A DNA stretch of 23,542 nt from Legionellaceae bacterium UBA2794 (lineage in GTDB: Bacteria > Pseudomonadota > Gammaproteobacteria > Legionellales > Legionellaceae). The notes below the pieces were generated by a model. The model saw only the letters and a list, made by a program, of their open reading frames with translations. It had not been told where the DNA came from and made no database searches. Numbering within the stretch: position 1 is the first letter of the stretch; every line of letters begins with the position of its first letter. This document shows, in pieces, positions 1 to 8,845 of this stretch. The translations under genes were made by a program, and so were the position numbers. The DNA lies in contig DEHS01000092.1 in assembly GCA_002352055.1 (NCBI GenBank), positions 158,950 to 182,491 on the forward strand, read 5' to 3'.

Positions 1-309
1 AACTATTCCTCACTCACACACGTATCACAGTTGGCACTGCTTGCCAAAAACTCTGGTCTGGATGGCGTTGTAAGTTCTGCCCATGAAGTCAAAAAAATTA
101 AGGAGCAGTGCGGTTCGGATTTTATAACAGTGACGCCAGGGATTAGATTGGCTCATGATTGTAATGATGATCAATACCGAATCATGACGCCTCAATTGGC
201 ACTAAGTGAGGGTACTGATTATTTGGTTATAGGCCGATCGATCACTCGCTCCTCCAATCCTTCTGAAACAATCCTTAATATTTTAAGCGACTGCCAAATT
301 CTTAAATAA
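1..309 (+). CDS. pyrF: Orotidine 5'-phosphate decarboxylase, C-terminal part (5' end outside window)
   Basis: This is the last step of UMP synthesis, decarboxylation of OMP to UMP in the cytosol. The reading frame is open from base 1, so the gene starts upstream and only about 102 C-terminal residues are present. Visible family motifs are SGLDGVVSSAHE, the phosphate-loop segment VTPGIR, then RIMTPQLAL and the C-terminal DYLVIGRSIT, where the Gly-Arg binds the substrate phosphate in this TIM-barrel family. The catalytic Asp-Lys motif would lie upstream and cannot be checked. The gene stops at TAA 307-309. A weak hairpin (316-320 with 328-332) follows, then a 220-bp gap before the next gene. 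Confidence 0.93.
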   Translation, partial: NYSSLTHVSQLALLAKNSGLDGVVSSAHEVKKIKEQCGSDFITVTPGIRLAHDCNDDQYRIMTPQLALSEGTDYLVIGRSITRSSNPSETILNILSDCQILK

Positions 310-529
310 ATCCTGAGAGGCTGTGTTCCTCTTTCAATTTCTTATTTAATTCCTTAAAAATCTGTGTTAATTGTATTAGCAGGGAATTAAATATTTAAGC
401 TGAACCAATTAGGGTAAATTTTGTCATGGCAGGATGTAATTATTAGTCAATTGATTCAATTAACTTTTAACACCCTAAATCTGAATTAATAGTTACTTGT
501 TTTATGGACTTCATACTTAAGGATAAGGA

Positions 530-3166
530 ATGACCCCTACGCACGTGATAAGTCAATTGTTAAAATCAGATACCAAATACTCCGGAAATCTAAATTTATT
601 AAAAAAAATAATCTTTACGGTGTACTTGGGTCGTCTACAAATAAATGGTACATCTCCAGATATTAATGTTCCTTTGGGTAATTATCTGTTTGATGATGAA
701 CGTATTATTTTTGATTTTACACGATTAAGCGATGTTAAAAAGAATTTATATCTGGAATGGTTATTACAGCCTCATGAAAATGAAAAGAAAAAAACTTATT
801 TTAGTAGCGCTTATATCAATGAATACCGTGGATTTACCGCTGAAGTCGGATTGAGTTTTTGGGGCCGAATCCAAAATAGAATTTTAGGAAGATCCTCTGA
901 TCAGTGGAAAATTTCAGATCTTGGTTTATCGGTTCACTACCAATTAACCGGCATTGAACTATGTCATGGCCAACAAGGCGTTTTAATAGGCTTTAATCAA
1001 TATTTAGTCCCCGACACCGGTTCTAAATATAAAGATCCGAATGATGCTCAAAGTGAGCCTCTTGGCAATACCAAAAGGGTTTTTATAACGAATAAAATGG
1101 TTGATACTCTGTTAACCCGAAAAATAAAAAATTTAAATTTTGAAGACATCTGTAAAAGCCATCATCCTCTCTCAACCCATATTACTGATATAAGAGCACG
1201 TTTTAAAGACATGAATGATTACCGGCAAATGCAAAAATTTATCAACATTGATTCATGGTATCTTAAATTGTGGCAATGGATTAAGTCCTGGTTTACTTCC
1301 CACAAAAATACCCCGGGCACTTTGGCTAAACTGGACAATAATTTATCGTTAATTCACCAAGAGAAGGATATTAAGATTTACCGTCGTTCTGGAACTGAGG
1401 AAATTTTAGTTCAGGAAACGAGACCTGATATTAAAAATTTTGTTCTATGTGGTGGTGGTGCAAAAATTTTTGCGCATGTAGGTGTATGGCGTGCATTAAA
1501 TGAGGCAAACATCAAACCTGAAAAATTTGCAGGAAGTTCTGCTGGGGCAATAATGGCTTTGTTGTGTTACTTAGGTTATACCTCAACCGAAATTATTGAT
1601 TTTTTTAAACATTTCAAACAGGAGCATTTAGTTCTATTTAATATTGACCGGAATGGGCTGTCAGACACACATGCTCTGAAAACTGCCCTCGATTATGCTA
1701 TTGCTTATAAAATAAAAGAAATAGTCTCGCAATACAAAGTGGCATATCCTCTTGGAAAAATAACATTTGCATCACTAGAAGCATTAAGAAAAGAGTGTCC
1801 TGATTGTGGTTTAGGACAACAGTTAATTGTTACTGCTACTAATAAAAACTCAAGAAAAACTATTTATTTTTCTCTTGAAAAATCACCAAACATGGAAGTG
1901 AGTGAGGCTGTAAAAATTTCCGCAAGCTTTCCCGTGCTTTACCGAAATACAGTTGTAGAAGGCGAAGGGCATACAGATGGCGGTGTATTAAATAATTTCC
2001 CTACAGATGCTTTTTCAGATGACCACAGCACTCTTCTTGAATCAGAGTATGGGAATAATTTACAGCTGCTGGCGGTACAATTTGATAATGGTACCGAACG
2101 AAACACCATAGACAGGGTAATGGAAAAAGTATACCGGGAAAATTTTGCCTTAAACTGGTTTTACAGTCTCTTAACGGGCGTTAAGGATCCCGCAAGTGCC
2201 TGGGAACAGGACCGAATGAAATTACGAAAATATGCCTCTCAATCCATCGTTATAGATGTCGGTGATGCTTCCACAATGGGGTTTAGTATCGAAGAAACAA
2301 AGCAACAACAGCTTATTCAATGTGGTTATGATGCAACCAAAGAATACCTTGACTTGCGCTATTCAACCTGTTCGAATAAATATACGAACAAAGAGCTGAT
2401 GTATTCATCATTTAATTCATTGGCAGATTTACTGGCTTATTGTTGTTATCGTGATAACAAGCATTGGTTTGACCTGGTTTTTAAACTTATTTTACATTCA
2501 AATATTCCCCATAAGGCGACATTGATTAAACAATCTTACGAATTAAAGAGTATATATTTTAATCAGGATTTAACCGGTAATTATTCTGAAACTTCTGCGA
2601 ACCCTTTAACATTCTTTGGTAATGATATAATAAATATTCCCTCTATTGATAAAAACAGAAGTATTGAGTTATTGGCCTTATATCCCATTTTTCTAAAATT
2701 AACCATTGATTTATTTCGTTCCAAAGCAGATTACAAAATTCTGGAGTCTGCTCACCATTCTCTAAATATTTATAACCCTTTTGCCTGTCTTGAACACTTT
2801 GCAAAAATCACCGGAGAGCATCATGTAATTCTTAGCATCATAATTAACCTGATAAAAGAATTAAAAGAGGGCGAAAATGAGACTATTTATGAAACATTGC
2901 TTGAAGTAAAAAATATGTTATATAGCGATAGCCCTGTCTTCAAAGGAGACTGTAACGGGTATTTTGGAAAGTGGGATTTAACTGTAAATCAAAGTCATCG
3001 GGTGTGGAAGTTATTAAACAATCAAAAATACGACGAGGCACTACAGTTATTAAAGTGTCTTAAAAGACATTCTGAACCCCTGCAGATCTTGATGGAGGGG
3101 CAATTCAGCGAGGAGAGCCTGAATCATAGTTTCGATTACTCTGTTGGTGCCAATACACTTTCCTAG
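530..3166 (+). CDS. vpdC: Patatin-like phospholipase, VpdC-type Dot/Icm effector homologue
   Basis: This is an 878-residue protein with a patatin (iPLA2-like) catalytic domain at about residues 300-510. It has the oxyanion segment CGGGAK (307-312), the nucleophile motif GSSAG with Ser337, and the Asp-Gly-Gly motif with Asp483, so the Ser-Asp dyad is intact. About 300 residues precede the domain and 370 follow it, with no recognisable domain and no signal peptide. ATG 530 is supported by AAGG about 7 nt upstream. Size, domain position and its place between pyrF and a fimT-like gene match the VpdC family of Legionella, a Dot/Icm-translocated phospholipase described as activated by host ubiquitin. 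The C-terminal tail is acidic (GQFSEESLN), like the E-block seen in many Dot/Icm effectors. Patatin identity is near certain. Effector status and orthology to VpdC are inferred. Confidence 0.82.
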   Translation: MTPTHVISQLLKSDTKYSGNLNLLKKIIFTVYLGRLQINGTSPDINVPLGNYLFDDERIIFDFTRLSDVKKNLYLEWLLQPHENEKKKTYFSSAYINEYRGFTAEVGLSFWGRIQNRILGRSSDQWKISDLGLSVHYQLTGIELCHGQQGVLIGFNQYLVPDTGSKYKDPNDAQSEPLGNTKRVFITNKMVDTLLTRKIKNLNFEDICKSHHPLSTHITDIRARFKDMNDYRQMQKFINIDSWYLKLWQWIKSWFTSHKNTPGTLAKLDNNLSLIHQEKDIKIYRRSGTEEILVQETRPDIKNFVLCGGGAKIFAHVGVWRALNEANIKPEKFAGSSAGAIMALLCYLGYTSTEIIDFFKHFKQEHLVLFNIDRNGLSDTHALKTALDYAIAYKIKEIVSQYKVAYPLGKITFASLEALRKECPDCGLGQQLIVTATNKNSRKTIYFSLEKSPNMEVSEAVKISASFPVLYRNTVVEGEGHTDGGVLNNFPTDAFSDDHSTLLESEYGNNLQLLAVQFDNGTERNTIDRVMEKVYRENFALNWFYSLLTGVKDPASAWEQDRMKLRKYASQSIVIDVGDASTMGFSIEETKQQQLIQCGYDATKEYLDLRYSTCSNKYTNKELMYSSFNSLADLLAYCCYRDNKHWFDLVFKLILHSNIPHKATLIKQSYELKSIYFNQDLTGNYSETSANPLTFFGNDIINIPSIDKNRSIELLALYPIFLKLTIDLFRSKADYKILESAHHSLNIYNPFACLEHFAKITGEHHVILSIIINLIKELKEGENETIYETLLEVKNMLYSDSPVFKGDCNGYFGKWDLTVNQSHRVWKLLNNQKYDEALQLLKCLKRHSEPLQILMEGQFSEESLNHSFDYSVGANTLS

Positions 3167-3224
3167 TTAATTTGGATTGAATAAGGAATTCAGGTTATAC
3201 TGTTTTTTTATTCAGGCATCCAAT

Positions 3225-3680
3225 ATGTACAGTAATTTAACCCTCTATTATTTAAATCAAATGGGAATTACGCCTTGGGTAACTAAAGAGACACAGGCAG
3301 GACCGCCTGCTCAACACTCATCAATAGTGAAAACTCCGGTTAAAGTGGCTGTCTTTATTGCTTCCCCTCTTTTAGACAAAGAGCGCTCTCTGTTAAATAG
3401 AATCGTCAGGTATCTTAATGTAGCAGACAGTGAGTTAAACCTTAATGCGGTAGACGCGAATCTTGAAAAATCAGAAGTGTTTATTCAGTTATTGCAACAA
3501 AACCCCTTAGCTATTTTAGCATTAGGCCTGGATAATCATCCCTTATTTTTAAAATTTAACTGTCCGGTGATTTTTAGTTTTTCACCTGATTATCTGTTAA
3601 AAAATCCGCTGGCCAAAAAGAATATTCTTAAAGAGTTGCATCTGATTAAAAATTTAATTCAGAGTGCCACTGGTGAATAA
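3225..3680 (+). CDS. holD: Probable DNA polymerase III psi subunit (HolD-like)
   Basis: This is a 151-residue small soluble protein with no signal peptide or membrane segment. The N-terminus (YYLNQMGITPW, residues 8-18) resembles the conserved LQQLGITQW start of HolD, the psi peptide that contacts the clamp-loader collar. The C-terminus (KNPLAKKNILKEL) resembles the NPxAKRxLW end of psi. The central part, with AVFIASPLL and AILALGLDNHP, fits a small alpha/beta fold of the same length class. Psi bridges the clamp loader to chi and SSB. ATG 3225 is chosen because it starts just before the conserved segment. A TTG at 3177 would add 16 residues but has no better ribosome site. The gene overlaps the following prepilin gene by a few bases. 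Automated annotation would probably call this hypothetical. The match is from memory of short conserved ends only. Confidence 0.6.
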   Translation: MYSNLTLYYLNQMGITPWVTKETQAGPPAQHSSIVKTPVKVAVFIASPLLDKERSLLNRIVRYLNVADSELNLNAVDANLEKSEVFIQLLQQNPLAILALGLDNHPLFLKFNCPVIFSFSPDYLLKNPLAKKNILKELHLIKNLIQSATGE

Positions 3681-4128
3681 AGGATTTACATTAATTGAGC
3701 TCTTATTGAGTTTAACTATAGCAATTTTTTTGATTTTATCGACCACAAATTCTCTTTCTGGTCTTTTGGTCAGAAACGAGCAACAAATCCTGATTGATGA
3801 AATTTCTCAGGCCGTTAACTATGCGAAATTACAGTCGGTTGTATTGGGGCATAAGGTGATTCTGTCTCCTATTAATAATAACTGGTCAGCAGGGATGAAT
3901 TTATATGATATAAACATACCAAAACGCGTGTTAATTTACCATTGGGAGTGGGATCATCCATCCTTAAGAGTTGACTGGTCTGGTGTGAATCAGGACAAAA
4001 CAATTATCTTTTCCAATAATCCTTTAGATGGAATAAGTAACGGAACTTTTCGCATAATAAACATACAAACAAAAAAACAAACACAGATTGTTTTAAATCG
4101 TCTTGGCAGAATTAAGGTTAAGCCTTAA
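3673..4128 (+). CDS. fimT: Type IV minor prepilin, FimT/GspH-like
   Basis: This is a type IV prepilin-like protein of about 151 residues. The start shows a class III leader, a short MNKG ending in Gly, then FTLIELLLSLTIAIFLILS. Cleavage would fall between Gly and Phe, with Glu at mature position 5 and one hydrophobic helix. GTG 3673 gives the most typical leader; a GTG at 3664 would add three residues. The C-terminal globular part is short and ends in a basic tail, LGRIKVKP. FimT pilins used in natural transformation carry a C-terminal GRxR-type DNA-binding motif, and GRIK is close to it. A role in DNA uptake through the type IV pilus is therefore favoured over the type II secretion pseudopilin GspH, since no gsp genes are nearby. 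The start overlaps the upstream HolD-like gene. Confidence 0.75.
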   Translation: MNKGFTLIELLLSLTIAIFLILSTTNSLSGLLVRNEQQILIDEISQAVNYAKLQSVVLGHKVILSPINNNWSAGMNLYDINIPKRVLIYHWEWDHPSLRVDWSGVNQDKTIIFSNNPLDGISNGTFRIINIQTKKQTQIVLNRLGRIKVKP

Positions 4129-4220
4129 AAATTCGTAAATAATGGAATTTTTGGGCAATTATTAAATTATTATTCATAAAACAGGGTTTTTGTAATATCC
4201 TTGCAAAAAAGTATCTTAAG

Positions 4221-4760
4221 ATGTTTATGTTGATTAGTGACTATCCTTTAATACCTATCGAAACTCCAAATAAGAATTATTTGCAGGAATGGAGAGATTA
4301 TGAATTTTCCTTAACAGATAAATTAAACGCTTGCGCGGGAAATAGTGTCTTAGAGGTATTATCGCAACAATGGAATGCACCTAGTTGGTGGAACCGACAT
4401 TGTCTGAAGATAGATGAATTAGTTTTTGAACGAAATATAATTATGCGAGCCCAAGGTAAAGCGTGCTGGTTTGCAAGAACGATTATCCCTGAGACCTGTT
4501 TTAATTTAGATCCCTTTTTTTTTAAACGCCTGGAGAAGGAATCAGTCCGAAATCTGATTTTTAATGAATCAAGAGTGTGTCGCGTCGAAAGATCAGTATA
4601 TCCTGTAGATAAAAAATGTATTGAATTTGGCTGGATTAAACCCTTTATATCTTCGGAGAACGATATCATTTGGGCTCGATTAGCAAAGTTCTCTTTTCAT
4701 AAAACCGGGTTTTTTTATTTAGTGGAACTACTTTTTCCTGAATTAGAGAGGATTAAATGA
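4221..4760 (+). CDS. ubiC: Chorismate pyruvate-lyase
   Basis: UbiC converts chorismate to 4-hydroxybenzoate plus pyruvate, the first committed step of ubiquinone synthesis, in the cytosol. The 179-residue protein matches the UbiC fold order. It has SLTDKL near residue 30, VLEVLSQQWNAP at 43-54, the active-site strand ERNIIMRAQGKACWFARTI with Arg71 aligned to the E. coli catalytic Arg, and a C-terminal FYLVELLFPE with Glu169 aligned to the catalytic Glu. Overall identity to the E. coli enzyme looks low, but these residues keep their order and spacing. ATG 4227 is an alternative start two codons in. The stop overlaps the ubiA start (ATGA), a standard ubiCA operon. Confidence 0.88.
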   Translation: MFMLISDYPLIPIETPNKNYLQEWRDYEFSLTDKLNACAGNSVLEVLSQQWNAPSWWNRHCLKIDELVFERNIIMRAQGKACWFARTIIPETCFNLDPFFFKRLEKESVRNLIFNESRVCRVERSVYPVDKKCIEFGWIKPFISSENDIIWARLAKFSFHKTGFFYLVELLFPELERIK

Positions 4761-5599
4761 TTAAATGGCAGGCTTACATGCGTTTACTCCGTCTGGATAA
4801 ACCGGTAGGTATCCTGTTACTGTGGTACCCTACAGCCTGGGCTTTATGGATAGCCAATTCAGGCCATCCTTCCGTGGGGCTTATCAGCTTATTTTTTCTA
4901 GGAACTGTTTTTATGCGTTCCGCGGGATGTGTTATAAATGATATTGCTGACAGAAACATAGACAAGTATGTCGGGCGAACAAAATTACGCCCATTAGCCG
5001 CGAATGAAATCAGTCTGTTTGAAGCTTTTGCGCTGCTTCTCGGTTTATTGGTTTGCGCATTAATAATTCTAATTAATCTGCCTTTTCAATGTTTTTATTG
5101 GGGGATGATATCGGTACTTATTACTTTTCTCTATCCCTTTTGTAAGCGCTTTATTAATGCACCACAGCTTGTTCTGGGATTAGCGTTCTCAATGGGGATA
5201 CCCATGGCTTTTGTTGCCTCAGGTGTTTCATTTAATACTTCTATGTCATTAATATTTTTAATTAATTTTATGTGGATAATTGCCTACGATACAATGTATG
5301 CCATGGTAGATAAAGAAGACGACCTTAAAATTGGAGTTCAATCTACAGCAATATGGTTTGGCAGTGCTGATTTTGCAGTCATTAGCGCTCTTTTAATAAT
5401 GCTACATGCACTTTGGCTATTATTTGGTGTATCAGAAGGAGGTCATGCTGGCTTTTATTTTATTTGGTTCCTCGCAGGGTGGATATTAATTTATCAAGTA
5501 AAATTAATATCCACCCGAAATTCAGATAATTGTTTTAAATCCTTTTTGATAAGTTCTTATTATGGTGCACTTATGTGGACTGCAATTATGTTGTTGTAA
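4757..5599 (+). CDS. ubiA: 4-hydroxybenzoate polyprenyltransferase
   Basis: UbiA is an inner-membrane prenyltransferase that joins the polyprenyl chain to 4-hydroxybenzoate made by UbiC. The 280-residue protein is rich in hydrophobic helices, about eight or nine. It carries both aspartate-rich Mg-diphosphate motifs: NDIADRNID at residues 61-69 and YDTMYAMVDKEDD at 177-189. RTKLRPL after the first motif is also typical. ATG 4757 overlaps the ubiC stop and has a good ribosome site (AGAGG, 4747-4751) inside ubiC, pointing to translational coupling. The length is normal for the family and nothing is missing. Confidence 0.95.
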   Translation: MIKWQAYMRLLRLDKPVGILLLWYPTAWALWIANSGHPSVGLISLFFLGTVFMRSAGCVINDIADRNIDKYVGRTKLRPLAANEISLFEAFALLLGLLVCALIILINLPFQCFYWGMISVLITFLYPFCKRFINAPQLVLGLAFSMGIPMAFVASGVSFNTSMSLIFLINFMWIIAYDTMYAMVDKEDDLKIGVQSTAIWFGSADFAVISALLIMLHALWLLFGVSEGGHAGFYFIWFLAGWILIYQVKLISTRNSDNCFKSFLISSYYGALMWTAIMLL

Positions 5600-5646
5600 A
5601 CTGATATTTATTCACTCAGACTGAACGAATCACGGATGTTATATTT

Positions 5647-8600
5647 ATGCAAGAAAAAACAGATTTAATAATGACGCTTTTAAACGAAGGGACGGTTCAA
5701 TTTAAAAATGGATCCTTCTCTAGTGCACTTGAACTTTTTAATAAAGTATTAGCAGATCACCCAGATAATCTTATTGCATTATTTGGTTGTGCAGACGCTT
5801 TAGAGTGTTTGAATGAGATGGATTCACTTAACCAACTTCTCATCAGAACCGCTAAGCTCAATGCAACAAATAGGGCGATTTTACAATCCATCGGTAAGCG
5901 CTTACTGTCTATTAGTGATAAAGTTCCTAACACCAATCTTTGTCTTGATAATGCATTAAAATATATAAACCAATCTATAGAACCGCATACAAATAACCAC
6001 TCAGCTCTTGCTTTAAGAGGAGAGGTGTTTCGCGCAAAGGGTAAATTCCGGGAAGCACTAACGGACTTTGAAAATGCTTTTAAAATTGATCTTGATAACA
6101 TAAATTATGCAATTTTTTGTGGTGAAATGAGTTATATATTAGAGCAACCTTTTAAGGCCTTATATTATTTCAATAAAGCTTTGACACAGGATCCATATAA
6201 TGTGCGTTTTTTATTGTATCGAGCCCACCTTAATCTGAACTCAGGAGAAAATCAGGCAGCGTATAACGATTATTCGACAATAATTACCCAGGACCCAAAG
6301 CATTTGGAGGCATTATCAGGACGCGCTAAAGCAAGTTTGAAACTTGAAAATTATTTGATGGCTCATAAAGATTACTCAACAATCCTAAGTATCGATGAGA
6401 ACCATATTGATGCATTATTTGAACGAGCAAAGGTCAGTTTTTTTTTGCGACGTTACCCCCAGGTGATAGAAGATTACTCAACAATTCTTAGAATTAACGA
6501 AGATAATATAGGGGTATTGTGTGGTAGAGCCAGAGCGAATTTGATTTTGGGGAACTTTATTGATGCCTATAAGGATTTTTCCACGATTCTAGGGTTTGAA
6601 CCAGATAATCTGGACGCTTTATATAATCGCGCTCAAACTTCTTTTACATTTGGAGATAAGGATTCTGCAATTAAAGATTTTTCAGCACTTCTGGACATTG
6701 CACCTAACCATATTGATGCTCGATTGTCTCGGGGCTGGGTTTGGTTATCTCTGGGCAATACTAAACATTCATTTATCGATTTTAGTAAAGTATTGGAAAA
6801 GGAGCCCTCTAACGTTATCGCATTAACAGGTTGCGCTAAAGCAAGTATCGAGTTAGGTTATTATGATATCGTGATCGCAACCTGTAACGCGATACTCCTT
6901 CTGGAGCCAAAAAATTCTATTGCATTGATTGGAAGAGGGCGAGCTCATTTAGCAAAAGGAATATTTGATGCGAGCATTAATGATTTTTCTACTGCTTTAG
7001 GCATAGATAGTCACAATGTTGAAGCCGTACTTTATCGCGGCGAAGCTTATAGAAATTTAGGCCAAAAAAAATTGGCTTTAATCGATTACAATAACATATT
7101 ACAAAGACAACCAGAAAATTTAATGGCATTAAAAGGTCGATGCGAGATTTATTGTGAGTACAGTAAAAGTCAATTTGAATATACCGAGCTGGCATTAAAT
7201 GATCTTCATAAGATAATTGAATCTGAACCGGATAATATCGTAGCACGCTTAAATCGGGGTGAAATTTATACATGGCAAAAAAAATCAAGTTTGGCATCCA
7301 CTGATTTTTTTGCAGTAATTAAGGTAGATCCACAAAATTGGGTAGCTTATCAAAAACTAGGGACGATTGGCCGCGCTGAAGAGAACTATGATTTTTCGTT
7401 GACGATGTTTATTCAGGCATTAACATATAATCCCCTAAATGTTGGTCTATTAATTCAAGCAGCTGAGTTACACCAGGCTCAAGAGCAATATGAAGAAGCC
7501 CTGGTTTATTATAGTCGCGCGCTTACAATCAATCCTGATTCAGTATTGGCTAAATGTGGGGAGTTTTACTCTCTTCAAGGTATTGAATTGAATCGTTTGA
7601 AACAAATTTTATCTGCTGCCCCTAATGATGTGAATGCAAGGATTGGATGCGCAAAAATATATTTGAAAAGGGGCTTTTTTGACTTGGCGCTTGAGCAATT
7701 ACAAGAAGCTGAAAAGATCCAAAGTGGTCATCCTTTTTTATTAGTAGGATTGGGTGATTATTATCGTCAGCAAGGTCAGAATGAAAGGGCTTTAAACTAT
7801 TATTTACAAGCCCTACATGCCGCGAATGATAATCCTGAGGCATTAACGGGTAGAGGTGAGCTATTTCGTCATAAAGCCCCCGAGCAAGCATTGGCAGATT
7901 TTAACAAATCACTGATCTTGCAACCGAAAAATGTAGTGGCATTATCAGGAAGAGCAGCCATACTTCATTCTTCCGGGAACAATCGTGATGAGGCTTTAAA
8001 TGACTTTAACACAATTTTAGCATGTGAACCGGATCATATATTTTCCAGGGTGTCTCGAGGAGAAATATATCTGAGTTTTGGATTATATGATCACGCACTT
8101 AAAGAGTTTACGGATGTTTTAATACTTCAGCCTCAGAATATTTATTGCCGGCTCAAAAGAGGAGAACTTTTTTGTTTGCTAAATAAAACACAACTGGCAA
8201 TATTGGATTTTGATGTCATCTTAGCCGTTCAACCTCAAAATGATGCTTTATTATTACAAAGAGGAGACGCTTATTTTTCGTGCAAAGACTATGAAAAAGC
8301 AATCAATGATTACAATGCGGCAATCAGGATAAACCCTGATAATGTCCAGGCATATTTGAAAAGAGCAGAGTGGTATGGCTTATTTAAATCTTACGATAAA
8401 GCTATTGCGGATTTGGATGCAGGCTTAAAATTGAGTCCTGATAACACTCAATTATTGCTAAAAAAAGCGGAATTTAACTACGTTTCGGGGTGTTATGATA
8501 AAGCACTGGCATACTATTATTCGTATTTAGGAGCAACTCCAAATGATGGGATGTTAATAAATGATGTAAAAGATAATGGTGCTATGGAAGATGATAAGGA

Positions 8601-8757
8601 GATCAGCAATTCAAAAAATAGTGAAACACCCTTAAACAAAGCTGATATGGGATTGAGCTCATTGCCAAATGATGTTGGGTTTTTCCAAATCAAAAATAAT
8701 AAAAATACAACTCATTCTTCAAGTAATCCTCAAACCAATATGATGCAAATATCTTAA
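5647..8757 (+). CDS. Large tetratricopeptide-repeat protein, about 28 TPR units
   Basis: This is a 1036-residue protein made almost entirely of 34-residue TPR units. Reading by the xxNxxAxxxRGxxxxxxGxxxxAxxDFxxxLxxxPx pattern, I count about 28 units from roughly residue 9 to 970. The third is degenerate and a few are longer or shorter. Four consecutive units share an almost identical second helix (DYSTI or DFSTIL, about residues 205-330), suggesting recent internal duplication. There is no signal peptide and no catalytic domain. The last 65 or so residues are polar and low in structure (Asn/Ser rich). It is likely a scaffold that binds other proteins; TPR proteins in Legionella include both housekeeping factors and Dot/Icm effectors, and sequence alone does not decide. 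ATG 5647 has a weak ribosome site, and an ATG at 5671 is an alternative start. Confidence 0.9.
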   Translation: MQEKTDLIMTLLNEGTVQFKNGSFSSALELFNKVLADHPDNLIALFGCADALECLNEMDSLNQLLIRTAKLNATNRAILQSIGKRLLSISDKVPNTNLCLDNALKYINQSIEPHTNNHSALALRGEVFRAKGKFREALTDFENAFKIDLDNINYAIFCGEMSYILEQPFKALYYFNKALTQDPYNVRFLLYRAHLNLNSGENQAAYNDYSTIITQDPKHLEALSGRAKASLKLENYLMAHKDYSTILSIDENHIDALFERAKVSFFLRRYPQVIEDYSTILRINEDNIGVLCGRARANLILGNFIDAYKDFSTILGFEPDNLDALYNRAQTSFTFGDKDSAIKDFSALLDIAPNHIDARLSRGWVWLSLGNTKHSFIDFSKVLEKEPSNVIALTGCAKASIELGYYDIVIATCNAILLLEPKNSIALIGRGRAHLAKGIFDASINDFSTALGIDSHNVEAVLYRGEAYRNLGQKKLALIDYNNILQRQPENLMALKGRCEIYCEYSKSQFEYTELALNDLHKIIESEPDNIVARLNRGEIYTWQKKSSLASTDFFAVIKVDPQNWVAYQKLGTIGRAEENYDFSLTMFIQALTYNPLNVGLLIQAAELHQAQEQYEEALVYYSRALTINPDSVLAKCGEFYSLQGIELNRLKQILSAAPNDVNARIGCAKIYLKRGFFDLALEQLQEAEKIQSGHPFLLVGLGDYYRQQGQNERALNYYLQALHAANDNPEALTGRGELFRHKAPEQALADFNKSLILQPKNVVALSGRAAILHSSGNNRDEALNDFNTILACEPDHIFSRVSRGEIYLSFGLYDHALKEFTDVLILQPQNIYCRLKRGELFCLLNKTQLAILDFDVILAVQPQNDALLLQRGDAYFSCKDYEKAINDYNAAIRINPDNVQAYLKRAEWYGLFKSYDKAIADLDAGLKLSPDNTQLLLKKAEFNYVSGCYDKALAYYYSYLGATPNDGMLINDVKDNGAMEDDKEISNSKNSETPLNKADMGLSSLPNDVGFFQIKNNKNTTHSSSNPQTNMMQIS

Positions 8758-8845
8758 TTTCGAGGTGTCTCTAAGAGAAAGAACTCTATTTACAATTTTA
8801 AATCACGATAATTATTAATTTTAAGATTATTAGGGGGGAACAGCT

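Noticed and set aside
315..333. Terminator after pyrF
   Set aside because: The stem is only five or six pairs with a broken T-tract, too weak to annotate.
409..478. Inverted repeat TTAGGGT/ACCCTAA upstream of the patatin gene
   Set aside because: Seven base pairs with a 56-nt loop in A/T-rich sequence is expected by chance. The similar motif near 18211 is probably coincidental.
3664..4128. GspH/LspH pseudopilin of type II secretion
   Set aside because: The leader is compatible, but no other secretion genes are adjacent and the basic GRIK tail fits FimT better. The GspH-like fold is shared, so this is a preference rather than proof.
4298..4669. Minus-strand ORF inside ubiC, and similar antisense ORFs inside aceB, gltB, the TPR gene and the carbonic anhydrase gene
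   Set aside because: They lie wholly opposite well-supported genes, and their translations show no family motif and no ribosome site.
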